Positions 8,030-16,564 of a DNA stretch of 32,351 nt are shown here, piece by piece; the first letter of the stretch is position 1; every line of letters starts with the position of its first letter. The notes under the pieces are model-generated. The model had not been told where the DNA came from, did no database searches, and was given only the letters and a program-made list of their open reading frames with translations. The stretch comes from Verrucomicrobiota bacterium. Its GTDB lineage: Bacteria > Verrucomicrobiota > Verrucomicrobiia > Opitutales > Opitutaceae. The stretch is taken from positions 1-32,351 of the forward strand of contig QQNC01000009.1 in the NCBI GenBank assembly GCA_003402695.1. Direction: 5' to 3'. Made by a program: the position numbers and the translations under genes.

Positions 8030-8101
8030 GCGAGCCGGGCCGGCTCGCCTCCCTGTCTCTCCGGAGGACGGGCCTCACCCGAGGTTCCGTCCTCTTTGTT
8101 T
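8030..8101 (+). terminator. Double hairpin: terminator or attenuator before pheS
   Basis: Two stems follow rplT. The first, GCGAGCC/GGCTCGC (8030-8048), has a 5-nt loop. The second, GAGGACGG/CCGTCCTC (8064-8094), contains an inner CCTC/GAGG stem with loop ACCC and is followed by TTTGTTTTT. This is a strong intrinsic terminator only 46 bases before the pheS ATG. Either it ends rpmI-rplT transcription, or it attenuates pheST. No T-box consensus was seen. Confidence 0.8.
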
Positions 8102-8146
8102 TTCTTCGCTTCGCCGCCGTCGCTCTGGTTCAAAAAGCCACTCTCC

Positions 8147-9190
8147 ATGCAAGCCACCCTGACCGCACTCGTCGCCAAGGCGCAGTCTGACCTCGCCGCG
8201 CTCAAAGCGCGCCCCGAGTTCGAGGCCGCCAAGGCCCGCCTCGTCGGCCCCAACGGCGAGCTCACCGCGCTGATGAAGCAGATGGGCGCCGTGCCGAAGG
8301 ACCAGCGGCCCGCCATGGGCAAGCTCATCAACGAGACGAAGACCGCGCTGCAGGCGCTGCTCGACGCCGCCCTCGGCACGATCGAGGCGGCCGAACTGCA
8401 GGCCCAGCTCGGGCCCGCGGTCGACCCCACGCTGCCGTCCCCCGACGCCGGGCCTGGCTCGTATCACCCGCTCACGCTCGTGCGCGAGGAAATGTGCCGT
8501 ATCCTGCGCAAGGTCGGCTTTACCGTCGCCGACGGTCCGGAGGTGGAGACGGAGTACTACTGCTTCGACGCGCTCAACACCCCCGCCGACCACCCGGCGC
8601 GCGACACCCAGGATTCGTTTTTCTTTCCCCCGACTGCGCGCTTCGGAAATGTTTCCAAGCACACGCCCGACGAAAAATACCTGCTGCGCACCCACACGTC
8701 CTCCGTGCAGATCCGCACGATGCTGAAGGGCGCGCCGCCGATCCGCATCGTCTCGCCGGGTCGCACGTACCGCCGCGATACGTCTGACGCCACGCACTCC
8801 GCCAACTTCCACCAGCTCGAGTGCCTCTACGTCGACAAGAACGTCACCGTCCGCGACCTGAAGGCGCTGCTCGACTACATCTTCGGCTCGCTGCTCGGCA
8901 AGGCGACGAAGACGCGTTTCCGCCCGCACTATTTCAGCTACACCGAGCCGAGCTTCGAGGTGGACCTGAGCGCGCTGCACCTGCCCAAGGTGAAGAAGGA
9001 ATGGATCGAGATCGGCGGCTGCGGGATGGTGGATCCCTCCGTGTTCGCCGGCGTCGGCTACGACCCCGAGGTGTGGAGCGGCTACGCCTTCGGCATGGGC
9101 CTGGAGCGCCTCGCGATGCTGCTCTACGGCATCGATGACATCCGTTATTTTTACCAGAACGACCTGCGTTTCCTGAAACAGTTTGCCTGA
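8147..9190 (+). CDS. pheS: Phenylalanyl-tRNA synthetase alpha subunit
   Basis: A 347-residue class II synthetase subunit that, as an (alpha-beta)2 tetramer with PheT, attaches phenylalanine to tRNA-Phe. The N-terminal 80 residues are helical and charged (the coiled-coil arm that contacts tRNA). The catalytic core follows, with the motif 2 region around RRDTSDATHSANFHQLEC and motif 3 GMGLERLAMLLYGIDDIR near the end. The ORF track starts at a TTG (8096) inside the terminator T-tract; the ATG at 8147 gives the usual start and length. pheT begins 8 bp after the stop, so the two are cotranscribed. Confidence 0.97.
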   Translation: MQATLTALVAKAQSDLAALKARPEFEAAKARLVGPNGELTALMKQMGAVPKDQRPAMGKLINETKTALQALLDAALGTIEAAELQAQLGPAVDPTLPSPDAGPGSYHPLTLVREEMCRILRKVGFTVADGPEVETEYYCFDALNTPADHPARDTQDSFFFPPTARFGNVSKHTPDEKYLLRTHTSSVQIRTMLKGAPPIRIVSPGRTYRRDTSDATHSANFHQLECLYVDKNVTVRDLKALLDYIFGSLLGKATKTRFRPHYFSYTEPSFEVDLSALHLPKVKKEWIEIGGCGMVDPSVFAGVGYDPEVWSGYAFGMGLERLAMLLYGIDDIRYFYQNDLRFLKQFA

Positions 9191-9198
9191 CATTCCCG

Positions 9199-11655
9199 AT
9201 GAAGATCTCGCTTAACTGGATCAAGGACTACGTTGCCCTCGAGGCCTCCGTCGAGGAGCTCAGCCGCGCGCTCACGCTGCTCGGCCTTGAGGTCGAGCAG
9301 ATCATCCGCACCGGCGCGCCGCAGCTGGACCAGGTCTTCGTCGGCGAGGTGCTCGTCCGCGACAAGCACCCCAACGCGGACAAGCTCTCCGTCTGCCAGG
9401 TGGACCTCGGATCTGCGGGCGGGGTGAAGACCATCGTCTGTGGCGCGCAGAACTACACGGTGGGGGACCGCGTGCCGGTTGCCCTCGCCGGCGCCGTGTT
9501 GCCGGGAAATTTCGTCATCAAGCAGTCCAAGATCCGCGGCCAGCTCTCCGACGGCATGATGTGCTCCGCCAAGGAGCTCGGCGTCGCCGAGGACGCCGAC
9601 GGGCTGCTCATCCTCGCCGGCCGGCCCGCCTTGGGCACGCCGATCAACGCCGTGCTGCCGGCGGGTGACGTCGTTTTCGACCTCGAGATCACGCCCAACC
9701 GCCCGGACTGCCAGTCCCACCTCGGCATCGCGCGCGAACTCGCCGCGTGGTTCAAATTGCCGCTCATCTATCCACAGGAAAAATTCCGCGGCAAGGTCGA
9801 GGGCGAGCTCCACCCGGAGCTGCTGCGCAACGTCTCCGTCCTCTCCCCCGAGGACTGCCCGCTCTACACGGCCCATGTCATCAAAGGGATCAAGATCGGT
9901 CCGAGTCCGGCCTGGCTCCGGGAGCGTCTCACCGCGGTCGGCCTGCGGCCCATCAACAACGTCGTCGACGTGGGCAACTATGTGATGCTCGAAACCGGCC
10001 AGCCGCTGCACGCCTTCGACGCGCGCAAGCTGGCCGGGCATCAGATCGTGGTCCGCCGCGCCGCGGACGGCGAAAAAATCACCACGCTGGACGGCAAGGA
10101 GCGCACGCTCAGCAGCCGCATGCTGGTGATCGCCGATGCCGCGCAGCCCGTCGTGATCGCCGGCATTATGGGCGGCGAGAACTCCGGCGTGAGCGCGGAC
10201 ACCACCGACCTCGTCCTGGAGTGCGCCATTTTCCGTCGCCAGACCGTCCGCTGGACGTCGAAGCACCTCGGCCTGACCTCCGACTCGTCGTACCGCTACG
10301 AGCGCGGGGTGGATCCGCATTCGGCGCTCGAGGCCGCCTACCGCGCGGTGGACCTCATCCTCGAGACCGCCGGCGGCCAGGTCGTTGGCCCGGCTTTCCA
10401 GGTGGGCGGCGACGTGCCCTGGAAGCGGGAGATCGTCGTCACCCACGGCTACATTTGCGACAAACTCGGCTTTGAGATTCCCGCGGCGGAGATGCGCACG
10501 GCGCTCGAATCACTGGAGCTGACCATCTCCCGCGAGGAACCGACCGATGCGCGCGGACCCGCCTGGACGGTGACGATCCCCAGCTGGCGTGACGACCTCG
10601 ACCGCCCGATCGACCTTGTCGAGGAAGTGCTGCGCCTCTACGGCACGGACAAGATTCCCGCCGCGGTGGTGAACTCGCCGGGACTGATTGGTGACGATGA
10701 CCCGGTGGTGCTCTTCAACCGCCGCGTGACTGACTACCTCGTCGGCCACGATTTTCACGAGTGCGTCAGTTATACCCTGCGTTCGTCGAAGGAGATTTCC
10801 ACCTGGGTTTCGCAGACCGCCGCGGTCGAGCTGGCGTTGGCGAATCCCTTCGTGGACGACCAGTCGCACCTGCGCCCGACCATCATCATGGGCCTGTTGG
10901 AGTCACTCAAACTCAACCAGTCCCGCGGGGTGCCCGTCACGCAGCTCTGCGAGGTTGGGCGCGTTTTCATTGAACGGAACGGTCAGAATTACGAGTGCGC
11001 CGCGGCCGGCTTTGTGATCGCCGAGCCCGTGGGTGAGCGCAGCTGGCTCAAGCGCACCCCGGCTGATTTTTATGCGACGAAGAAGCACGTGGTGGCGATC
11101 GCGGCTGGCGCGGGCATCGACCTGGCCCGTGCCCCGCTCGTGCCTGTGACCGGCTCCTTTTACGGCTGGCAGGAAGGCCATTCCGCCGCCTCCGGTGAGA
11201 TGGCCCACGGCTGGACCGCCCGTTTCGGCCTGCTGAACCTCGCCATGGTCCGCGCGCTGGGCGTTGAGGGCAAAGTCTTCGCCGGCGTCTTTGCCATCCT
11301 GCCGGAGAAACTCACCGGCGAGGGTACCCGCCGCCGCTATGCCGACTTCAGCCTGATGCCCGCCGCCCTGCGCGACTTCGCGCTCGTCGTGGACTTGGCC
11401 GTGCAGTCCGACGAGGTGCGCAAGACCCTCGCCAAGATCGCCCGCGCCGCCATCGGCAATGCGTTTGCCCTCGAGCACGTCGAGGTGTTCGACGTTTACC
11501 AGGGCCAGGGCCTGCCGGAGGGCAAGAAGAGCCTGGCCTTCTCGCTGGTGTTCCGGTCCGCCGAGCGGACGCTGACCGATGACGAGGTCAACGCCGTGGG
11601 GCAGAAAATTCAGGACGAGATCGCGAAGTCCACGCCCTGGCAGATCCGGAAGTAG
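9199..11655 (+). CDS. pheT: Phenylalanyl-tRNA synthetase beta subunit
   Basis: An 818-residue PheT, full length for the family. Domains in order: start MKISLNWIKDYV; the EMAP-II-like tRNA-binding domain (about 40-150); the B3/B4 editing domain (about 210-380, with RPINNVVDVGNYVMLETGQP); the B5 domain (about 400-475); the synthetase-like core (about 485-690); and the C-terminal ferredoxin-like anticodon-binding domain (about 725-818, ending QDEIAKSTPWQIRK). PheT recognises tRNA-Phe and removes mischarged tyrosine; the catalytic site is in PheS. The gatC start lies 2 bp after its stop, so phenylalanine charging and the transamidase are probably on one transcript. Confidence 0.97.
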   Translation: MKISLNWIKDYVALEASVEELSRALTLLGLEVEQIIRTGAPQLDQVFVGEVLVRDKHPNADKLSVCQVDLGSAGGVKTIVCGAQNYTVGDRVPVALAGAVLPGNFVIKQSKIRGQLSDGMMCSAKELGVAEDADGLLILAGRPALGTPINAVLPAGDVVFDLEITPNRPDCQSHLGIARELAAWFKLPLIYPQEKFRGKVEGELHPELLRNVSVLSPEDCPLYTAHVIKGIKIGPSPAWLRERLTAVGLRPINNVVDVGNYVMLETGQPLHAFDARKLAGHQIVVRRAADGEKITTLDGKERTLSSRMLVIADAAQPVVIAGIMGGENSGVSADTTDLVLECAIFRRQTVRWTSKHLGLTSDSSYRYERGVDPHSALEAAYRAVDLILETAGGQVVGPAFQVGGDVPWKREIVVTHGYICDKLGFEIPAAEMRTALESLELTISREEPTDARGPAWTVTIPSWRDDLDRPIDLVEEVLRLYGTDKIPAAVVNSPGLIGDDDPVVLFNRRVTDYLVGHDFHECVSYTLRSSKEISTWVSQTAAVELALANPFVDDQSHLRPTIIMGLLESLKLNQSRGVPVTQLCEVGRVFIERNGQNYECAAAGFVIAEPVGERSWLKRTPADFYATKKHVVAIAAGAGIDLARAPLVPVTGSFYGWQEGHSAASGEMAHGWTARFGLLNLAMVRALGVEGKVFAGVFAILPEKLTGEGTRRRYADFSLMPAALRDFALVVDLAVQSDEVRKTLAKIARAAIGNAFALEHVEVFDVYQGQGLPEGKKSLAFSLVFRSAERTLTDDEVNAVGQKIQDEIAKSTPWQIRK

Positions 11656-11657
11656 CC

Positions 11658-11948
11658 ATGTCGTCCGCGCCCGATCTCGACCTCGAACACGTGGCGAAGC
11701 TCGCCCGCCTGGCCCTCACGCCGGCGGAAAAGGAGCAATTCTCCCAGCAGCTCGGCGACGTGCTTCAGCACATTGAGCAGCTGGCCAAGGTGGATGTCAC
11801 CGGCATCGAGCCGACCGCGCACGCCTTCCCGGTCGTCAACGTCTGGGCCGAGGACGTCGCGCGTCCCGGGCTCCCCGTCGAGGTCGCGCTGCGGAACGCA
11901 CCGGCGCAGCGGGACCACCTGATCGTCGTGCCCAAGGTTGTGGAGTAA
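11658..11948 (+). CDS. gatC: Asp/Glu-tRNA amidotransferase subunit C
   Basis: A 96-residue GatC, the small helical subunit that wraps around GatA and stabilises the GatCAB complex. It shows the family pattern [20 protein letters not shown] near the start, then [11 protein letters not shown] and a C-terminal [19 protein letters not shown] close to the usual ending. It starts 2 bp after pheT and ends 7 bp before gatA, consistent with coupled translation. GatCAB converts Glu-tRNA-Gln (and often Asp-tRNA-Asn) into the correct amidated form. Confidence 0.95.
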   Translation: MSSAPDLDLEHVAKLARLALTPAEKEQFSQQLGDVLQHIEQLAKVDVTGIEPTAHAFPVVNVWAEDVARPGLPVEVALRNAPAQRDHLIVVPKVVE

Positions 11949-11955
11949 GCCCGTC

Positions 11956-13416
11956 ATGGCCGCGGACCTATTTTTTAAATCCATCGCGGAACTGGCGGCC
12001 CTGCTCGAGGCGAAGACGCTCTCCTCGACGGAGCTGACCTCGGCGTTGATCGCGCGCAAGTCGGCCGTGGATGGACGCGTCAAAGCCTTTAACTCTTCCG
12101 ATGACGCCGACGCCCTCGCGCAGGCCGCCGCCTCGGATGCGCGCCGCGCGGCGGGGCAGGCGAGGGGACCGCTCGACGGCATCCCGGTCGGATTGAAGGA
12201 CGTCATCTCCGTCACCGGCCAGCCGTTGACGGCCTCGAGCAAGATGCTCGCAAACTTCGTCTCGCCCTACGACGCGACCGTCACGGTCAACCTGAAGCGT
12301 GCCGGTGCGGTGGTCTGGGGCCGGCTTAACTGTGACGAGTTCGCAATGGGCTCCTCGACGGAAAATTCCGCCTTTGGCCCGACCGCCAATCCCTGGGACC
12401 TCACCCGCGTGCCCGGCGGCTCGTCGGGTGGCAGTGCGGCGGCGCTGGCGGCGGGCGAGGTGATCGCCGCGCTTGGCTCCGATACCGGCGGCTCGATCCG
12501 GCAACCGGCGGCGCTGTGCGGCGTGGTGGGGCTCAAGCCGACGTATGGCCTCGTTTCGCGCTACGGGCTCGTCGCCTTTGCCTCGTCGCTCGACCAGATC
12601 GGCCCCTTTGCGCGCACCGTCGAGGACGCGGCGCTGATGCTCGGGGCCATCGCCGGCCATGACCCGCTCGATTCAACGTCGTTCAAGGCGGAGATCCCGG
12701 ACTACCGCGCGGGGCTGAAGCAGCGCCGCCCGTGGCGGCTCGGCATTCCGAAGGAGTATTTCGGCGCCGGCCTCGACCCGGCCGTCGGCGCGGCGGTGGA
12801 AAAGGCGATCGCGTTCTATAAATCGCAGGGCTGCGAAATCAAGGAAGTGTCGCTGCCGCACACGCAGTACTGCCTCGACACGTATTACATCATCGCGACC
12901 GCCGAGGCCTCGTCGAATCTGGCGCGCTTCGACGGCATCCGCTACGGCCACCGGGCGAAGGGCGCGAAGGATATGGCTGACCTCTATTCCCAGTCGCGCG
13001 CCGAGGGTTTTGGCGCGGAGGTGAAGCGCCGCATCATCCTAGGGACCTACGTGCTCTCGAGCGGCTACTACGACGCGTATTACCTGCGGGCGCAGAAGGT
13101 CCGCACGCTGATCCGCCAGGATTTCCTCAACGCCTACCGTGAGGTGGACGCCCTCCTGACGCCGACCTCGCCGATGCCGGCCTTCAAGCTGGGCGAAAAG
13201 TCCGACCCGCTCGCGCTCTATCTCTGCGACATCTACACCATTGGCGTGAACCTCGCCGGCCTGCCGGCGCTGAGCGTGCCGTGCGGTTTTACTCCCGGCG
13301 GCCTGCCCATCGGCCTGCAGCTCATCGGCCAGCCCTTCCGCGAATCCGACCTGCTGGCCATGGCGCACACCTACGAGCAGGCGCATGACTGGCATTTAAA
13401 ACATCCGAGCCTTTGA
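11956..13416 (+). CDS. gatA: Asp/Glu-tRNA amidotransferase subunit A
   Basis: A 486-residue amidase-family subunit that releases ammonia from glutamine for GatB. The Ser-cisSer-Lys triad is visible: Lys81 in PVGLKDV, Ser156 in the amidase signature [15 protein letters not shown], and Ser180 in [19 protein letters not shown]. The C-terminal part has the usual [14 protein letters not shown] and GLQLIGQPF stretches. The ORF track begins at 11938 within gatC; the ATG at 11956 gives the typical [13 protein letters not shown] start. A near Shine-Dalgarno GGAGT sits just upstream inside the end of gatC, one of the few in this window. Confidence 0.97.
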   Translation: MAADLFFKSIAELAALLEAKTLSSTELTSALIARKSAVDGRVKAFNSSDDADALAQAAASDARRAAGQARGPLDGIPVGLKDVISVTGQPLTASSKMLANFVSPYDATVTVNLKRAGAVVWGRLNCDEFAMGSSTENSAFGPTANPWDLTRVPGGSSGGSAAALAAGEVIAALGSDTGGSIRQPAALCGVVGLKPTYGLVSRYGLVAFASSLDQIGPFARTVEDAALMLGAIAGHDPLDSTSFKAEIPDYRAGLKQRRPWRLGIPKEYFGAGLDPAVGAAVEKAIAFYKSQGCEIKEVSLPHTQYCLDTYYIIATAEASSNLARFDGIRYGHRAKGAKDMADLYSQSRAEGFGAEVKRRIILGTYVLSSGYYDAYYLRAQKVRTLIRQDFLNAYREVDALLTPTSPMPAFKLGEKSDPLALYLCDIYTIGVNLAGLPALSVPCGFTPGGLPIGLQLIGQPFRESDLLAMAHTYEQAHDWHLKHPSL

Positions 13417-13436
13417 GTTTCCCGCTCAACACGCGT

Positions 13437-13508
13437 ATGAACCCGAACAAACCCTCCGACATTCGCGTCCTTGCGCGTGATGCGCGGGCCATCTGCCTTT
13501 CGCAATGA
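13437..13508 (+). CDS. Possible 23-residue leader ORF coupled to gatB
   Basis: An ATG ORF fills most of the 88-base gap between gatA and gatB and encodes a basic 23-residue peptide (start MNPNKPSDIR). Its TGA stop overlaps the gatB start codon in the form ATGA, the classic arrangement for translational coupling. It is not recognised as any family and may be chance, since short ORFs are common at this GC content. The exact overlap is the only positive evidence. Confidence 0.25.
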   Translation: MNPNKPSDIRVLARDARAICLSQ

Positions 13509-14956
13509 CTTACGAAGCCGTCATCGGTCTTGAGGTGCACGTCCAGATCCGGACGAACTCCAAGGTGTTTTCGCGCGTCGCCGCCGGCTACGGCCAGCCG
13601 GAGAACACCCTCACCGATCCGGTTATCCTGGCCCTGCCCGGCGCGCTGCCGGTGATGAACAAGGCCGCGCTCGACGCCATCATCAAGGCCGGCCTGCTGC
13701 TCGGCTGCGACATCGCGCCGGTCTGCAAATGGGACCGGAAGAACTATTTCTACCCCGATTCGCCGAAGAACTACCAGATCTCGCAGTACGACCAGCCCAT
13801 GTGTCTCGGCGGGACCGTCGAGATCGAGCTGCCCGGCGCGGCGCGCAACGTGATGGGTGAGCACAAAAAGATCCCGCTCACGCGCATCCACCTCGAGGAA
13901 GACGTCGGCAAGCTGAACCATTTCGCCGCGGATTCGCTCGTGGATTACAACCGCGCTGGTACGCCGCTGATGGAGATCGTCTCCGAGCCCGCGATGCACA
14001 CGGCCGACGAGGCGTTTGCCTACCTGACGTCGCTGCGGGCCACGATGATCTACGGCGGCATCTCGGACTGCGACATGGAGAAGGGCCAGCTGCGCTGTGA
14101 CGCCAACATCTCCATCCGCCCGGTGGGCCAAAAAGAACTCGGCGTGAAGGTCGAGCTGAAGAACCTCAACTCGATCTCCTTTGTCCGTGACGGCATTGCC
14201 CACGAGATCAAGCGCCAGACCGCGGTGCTCGAGGCCGGCGGCACGCTGGTGCAGGAGACGCGCGATTACGACGGACAGACCGGCCTCTCCCAGTCGCTGC
14301 GCTCGAAGGAAATGGCGCACGATTACCGTTACTTTCCCGATCCGGACCTGATGCCAGTGAGGGTGGACGAGGCCTGGCAGGCGCGCCTGCGCGGCGAGTG
14401 CCCCGAGCTGCCCTTCGACAAGCAGCGGCGCTTGATCGAGAGCTATGCCGTGCCCTACACGATCACGTCGGTGCTCGTCTGGGACCGCGCGCTGGCGGAT
14501 TTCTTCGAGGCGGCGGCCAAACTCAGCGGCAAGGCCCAGGCGGTGGGCAACTGGATCGTGAACGACCTGCTGCGCGAACTCGGCGCGGCAAAACTGACGC
14601 TGGCGGCGTCCAAAGTGACCCCGGCGCATATCGCCGGGCTGGTGGCGCTGATTGATGCCGGTACGCTGCTGCCCAATGCGGCCAAGGAGGTTTTCATCGA
14701 GATGTTTGCCACGGGCGACCAGCCGGGCGCCGTGATGGAGCGCAAGGGCCTGAAGGCCGTGCCCGTGGACGCCGGTGAGCTCGAGCAGTGGTGCCGCGAC
14801 GCCATCGCGGCCAATCCGAAATCGCTCGCTGATTTCAAGGCCGGCAAAGAGAGCGCGCTTAACGGCTTCAAGGGCTTAGTCATGAAAGCCGCCAAGGGGA
14901 AAGCCGACCCGAAGCGGGTGGACGAGACCCTGCGCAAGCTGCTGGCGGGGATGTAA
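13505..14956 (+). CDS. gatB: Asp/Glu-tRNA amidotransferase subunit B
   Basis: A 483-residue GatB, the subunit that phosphorylates the misacylated tRNA and transfers ammonia from GatA. The cradle domain (1-290) shows the diagnostic YEAVIGLEVHVQIRTNSK start, NYQISQYDQP, the HLEEDVGKL segment and NRAGTPLMEIVSEP. A helical linker (about 300-350) and a C-terminal YqeY-like tRNA-binding domain (about 350-483) follow. The start is supported by the conserved N terminus. It lies 88 bp after gatA, so expression may rely on read-through or on the small upstream ORF. Confidence 0.97.
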   Translation: MTYEAVIGLEVHVQIRTNSKVFSRVAAGYGQPENTLTDPVILALPGALPVMNKAALDAIIKAGLLLGCDIAPVCKWDRKNYFYPDSPKNYQISQYDQPMCLGGTVEIELPGAARNVMGEHKKIPLTRIHLEEDVGKLNHFAADSLVDYNRAGTPLMEIVSEPAMHTADEAFAYLTSLRATMIYGGISDCDMEKGQLRCDANISIRPVGQKELGVKVELKNLNSISFVRDGIAHEIKRQTAVLEAGGTLVQETRDYDGQTGLSQSLRSKEMAHDYRYFPDPDLMPVRVDEAWQARLRGECPELPFDKQRRLIESYAVPYTITSVLVWDRALADFFEAAAKLSGKAQAVGNWIVNDLLRELGAAKLTLAASKVTPAHIAGLVALIDAGTLLPNAAKEVFIEMFATGDQPGAVMERKGLKAVPVDAGELEQWCRDAIAANPKSLADFKAGKESALNGFKGLVMKAAKGKADPKRVDETLRKLLAGM

Positions 14957-14968
14957 TCGCCTGCGGGG

Positions 14969-14996
14969 TTGCGCCAATCTTAGGATGCGCTAGGCT
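14969..14996 (+). promoter_or_regulatory. Candidate sod promoter, probably leaderless
   Basis: TTGCGC (14969-14974), a 16-bp spacer and TAGGCT (14991-14996) precede the sod ATG by only 8 nt. Transcription would start at or next to the ATG. The same geometry occurs before the SGNH hydrolase gene at 23140. Confidence 0.45.
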
Positions 14997-15004
14997 GGCG
15001 GCGC

Positions 15005-15778
15005 ATGAAAACCACGACTGGCGGGAAGAATTCGCTGTCGCGGCGCGAGGCCCTCAAGACTTTGGGTGCCGGTGCCGCTTTGTTGGGCCTGGGCATGATT
15101 TCCACGCGGGCAATCGCCGCCGACACCCCGGGGCCAGTCCCGCCGTCCACCGCCATGCCGACGCAGCCGTTCACGCTGCCCAAGCTCGGTTACGCCTTTG
15201 ATGCACTCGAGCCGCACATCGATGCGCATACGATGGAGATCCATTACACGAAGCACCATCAGGCCTACATCACCAATGCCAACAAGGCCTTGGCCGACTA
15301 TCCTGACCTGCAAAAACTTTCGGCCGACGACCTCTTGAAAAATCTCGGCACGATGCCGGAGAAGATCCGCACGACCCTGCGCAACAACGTCGGCGGACAC
15401 GCGAATCACTCGTTTTTCTGGTCGGTGATCGGACCCGGTGCGGGCGGAGCCCCGACGGGCGAACTGGCCGCGGCCATCGGCAAGGACTTCGGTTCCTTCG
15501 CAGAGTTCAAGACCCAGTTTTCCAATGCAGCCATGAAACGCTTTGGCAGCGGCTGGGCCTGGCTCGTCGTGAAAGACGGCGCCCTCAAGGTCCACTCCGG
15601 CGCGAACCAGGATTCGCCACTCACGGACGGCGAGATCCCGGTGCTCGGGCTCGATGTCTGGGAGCACGCCTATTACCTGCACTACCAGAATCGCCGGGCG
15701 GATTACGTCGCGGCCTTCTGGAATGTGGTCAATTGGACTCAGGCCTCCGCCAACTACACCGCAGGTCAGAAGGCCTGA
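15005..15778 (+). CDS. Exported Mn/Fe superoxide dismutase
   Basis: A 257-residue superoxide dismutase with a Tat signal peptide: twin arginine in LSRREALK (Arg13-Arg14), a hydrophobic stretch [10 protein letters not shown], and a likely cut near AIAA (residue 39). It should fold in the cytoplasm and act in the periplasm, turning superoxide into peroxide and oxygen. Metal ligands are visible as His80 (IHYTKHH), His135 ([10 protein letters not shown]), and Asp217 and His221 (LDVWEHAYY). The GGHANH, GSGWAWL and NQDSPL motifs favour manganese over iron, without proof. The gene is convergent with a Fur-family regulator; the two share a terminator. Confidence 0.93.
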   Translation: MKTTTGGKNSLSRREALKTLGAGAALLGLGMISTRAIAADTPGPVPPSTAMPTQPFTLPKLGYAFDALEPHIDAHTMEIHYTKHHQAYITNANKALADYPDLQKLSADDLLKNLGTMPEKIRTTLRNNVGGHANHSFFWSVIGPGAGGAPTGELAAAIGKDFGSFAEFKTQFSNAAMKRFGSGWAWLVVKDGALKVHSGANQDSPLTDGEIPVLGLDVWEHAYYLHYQNRRADYVAAFWNVVNWTQASANYTAGQKA

Positions 15779-15817
15779 TTTGACCGAAGCGATCCCGGCC
15801 AAAGGGCCAAAAACAAC

Positions 15818-15855
15818 AAGTCCGCGGACCCTTTCGGGCCGCGGACTTTGTTTTT
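15818..15855. terminator. Bidirectional terminator between sod and fur
   Basis: A perfect 10-bp stem AAGTCCGCGG/CCGCGGACTT encloses ACCCTTTCGGG, with TGTTTTT on the sod side and, read on the other strand, TTGTTGTTTTT for the fur-like gene. It can end transcription from both convergent genes. Confidence 0.88.
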
Positions 15856-15874
15856 AAAGCGATGAATGGACTGC

Positions 15875-16414
15875 TCAGTGCGTGCGGGCCGGGGCGGTGA
15901 GGGGAGCCGCAGTGCGGGCCGCCTGGGGGCCCTTGCCGAAGAACTCGACCATGTGGGTCACGTCGGTGTAGCCGCGCGCCTTGAGGGTTTCCTCGACCTG
16001 CAGCACGCAACGGCGGATCTCGGCCGTTGCCTCGGCGTCGATGCCCTCAACCTGGTTGGTCTCCTTGCAGACAAAGTGATAGCCGGGGTTGGTCTCGCCG
16101 AGGTTGATCGTGTAGAGGCTCGTGCCGTTATGGTAGAACGAGCGGCGGACCAGCCCGATCTCCTCAAACGCCGCCAGACAGCGGTAAACCGTGACCAAAT
16201 CGCATGCATCCTTCGCCAGATCGCTATGGATTTGCTCAATGCTGGAAGGCTGTTTGCGCTCGATGAGTGCCGTCAGGATCCCGATGCGGGGCTGGGTAAT
16301 GCGCAGACCGGCCTTCTTTAATGCCGCACAAGCGAAAATGATTGGCGTCTGACCACCGATGACTTCGGTTTTCGCACTAACCAAGGGGTGATTGGTTTGG
16401 GTCGAGGCGATCAT
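15875..16414 (-). CDS. Fur-family metalloregulator lacking zinc CxxC motifs
   Basis: A 179-residue Fur-family regulator. After an N-terminal extension of about 30 residues comes the winged helix (about 30-105) with LRITQPRIGILTAL and the DNA-reading stretch DLVTVYRCLAAFEEIGLV. The dimerisation domain (about 110-165) contains the usual THMVEFFGK. The structural zinc site is degraded: HLICLDCGK-type sequence is replaced by HFVCKETNQ, and the second CxxC after FFGK reads GPQA. The HHDH metal motif is also missing. It may sense another metal or signal. Start: ATG at 16414 is preferred over the TTG at 16432. It faces an exported superoxide dismutase, a common Fur-regulon gene, so control of that gene is plausible. 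Confidence 0.9.
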   Translation of the reverse strand: MIASTQTNHPLVSAKTEVIGGQTPIIFACAALKKAGLRITQPRIGILTALIERKQPSSIEQIHSDLAKDACDLVTVYRCLAAFEEIGLVRRSFYHNGTSLYTINLGETNPGYHFVCKETNQVEGIDAEATAEIRRCVLQVEETLKARGYTDVTHMVEFFGKGPQAARTAAPLTAPARTH

Positions 16415-16460
16415 TGGTGAAATCCGGGACAAAAGAGGAATCCAAGGCGAGTGAATTTAT

Positions 16461-16495
16461 GGTTTAATAATAACCGGTTTACTGGGGGTTAACAC
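16461..16495 (-). promoter_or_regulatory. Candidate fur promoter with overlapping operator-like site
   Basis: On the minus strand TGTTAA (16489-16494), 16 bp and TATTAT (16467-16472) form a plausible promoter about 53 bases before the fur-like ATG. The -10 lies inside the AT-rich imperfect palindrome GGTTTAATAATAACC (16461-16475), which stands out in this GC-rich region and has the look of a Fur-type operator. Autoregulation is inference. Confidence 0.4.
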
Positions 16496-16564
16496 CCATG
16501 CTTCTGCCGGCGTGTCCCGGCCGGTGTTTTACCTCGTGCCATCCTCACTTCCATGGGTTGCGGA

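Noticed and set aside
8018-8146. T-box riboswitch before pheS
   Set aside because: The leader is only 129 bases long and lacks the AGGGTGGNACCRCG-type antiterminator consensus.
9151-10446. 431-residue minus-strand ORF opposite pheT
   Set aside because: Shadow of pheT, whose domains are unambiguous; the ORF is Arg/Asp/His-rich without any family pattern.
13322-14629. 435-residue minus-strand ORF opposite gatA end and gatB
   Set aside because: Antisense shadow in GC-rich DNA; gatB is certain on the plus strand.
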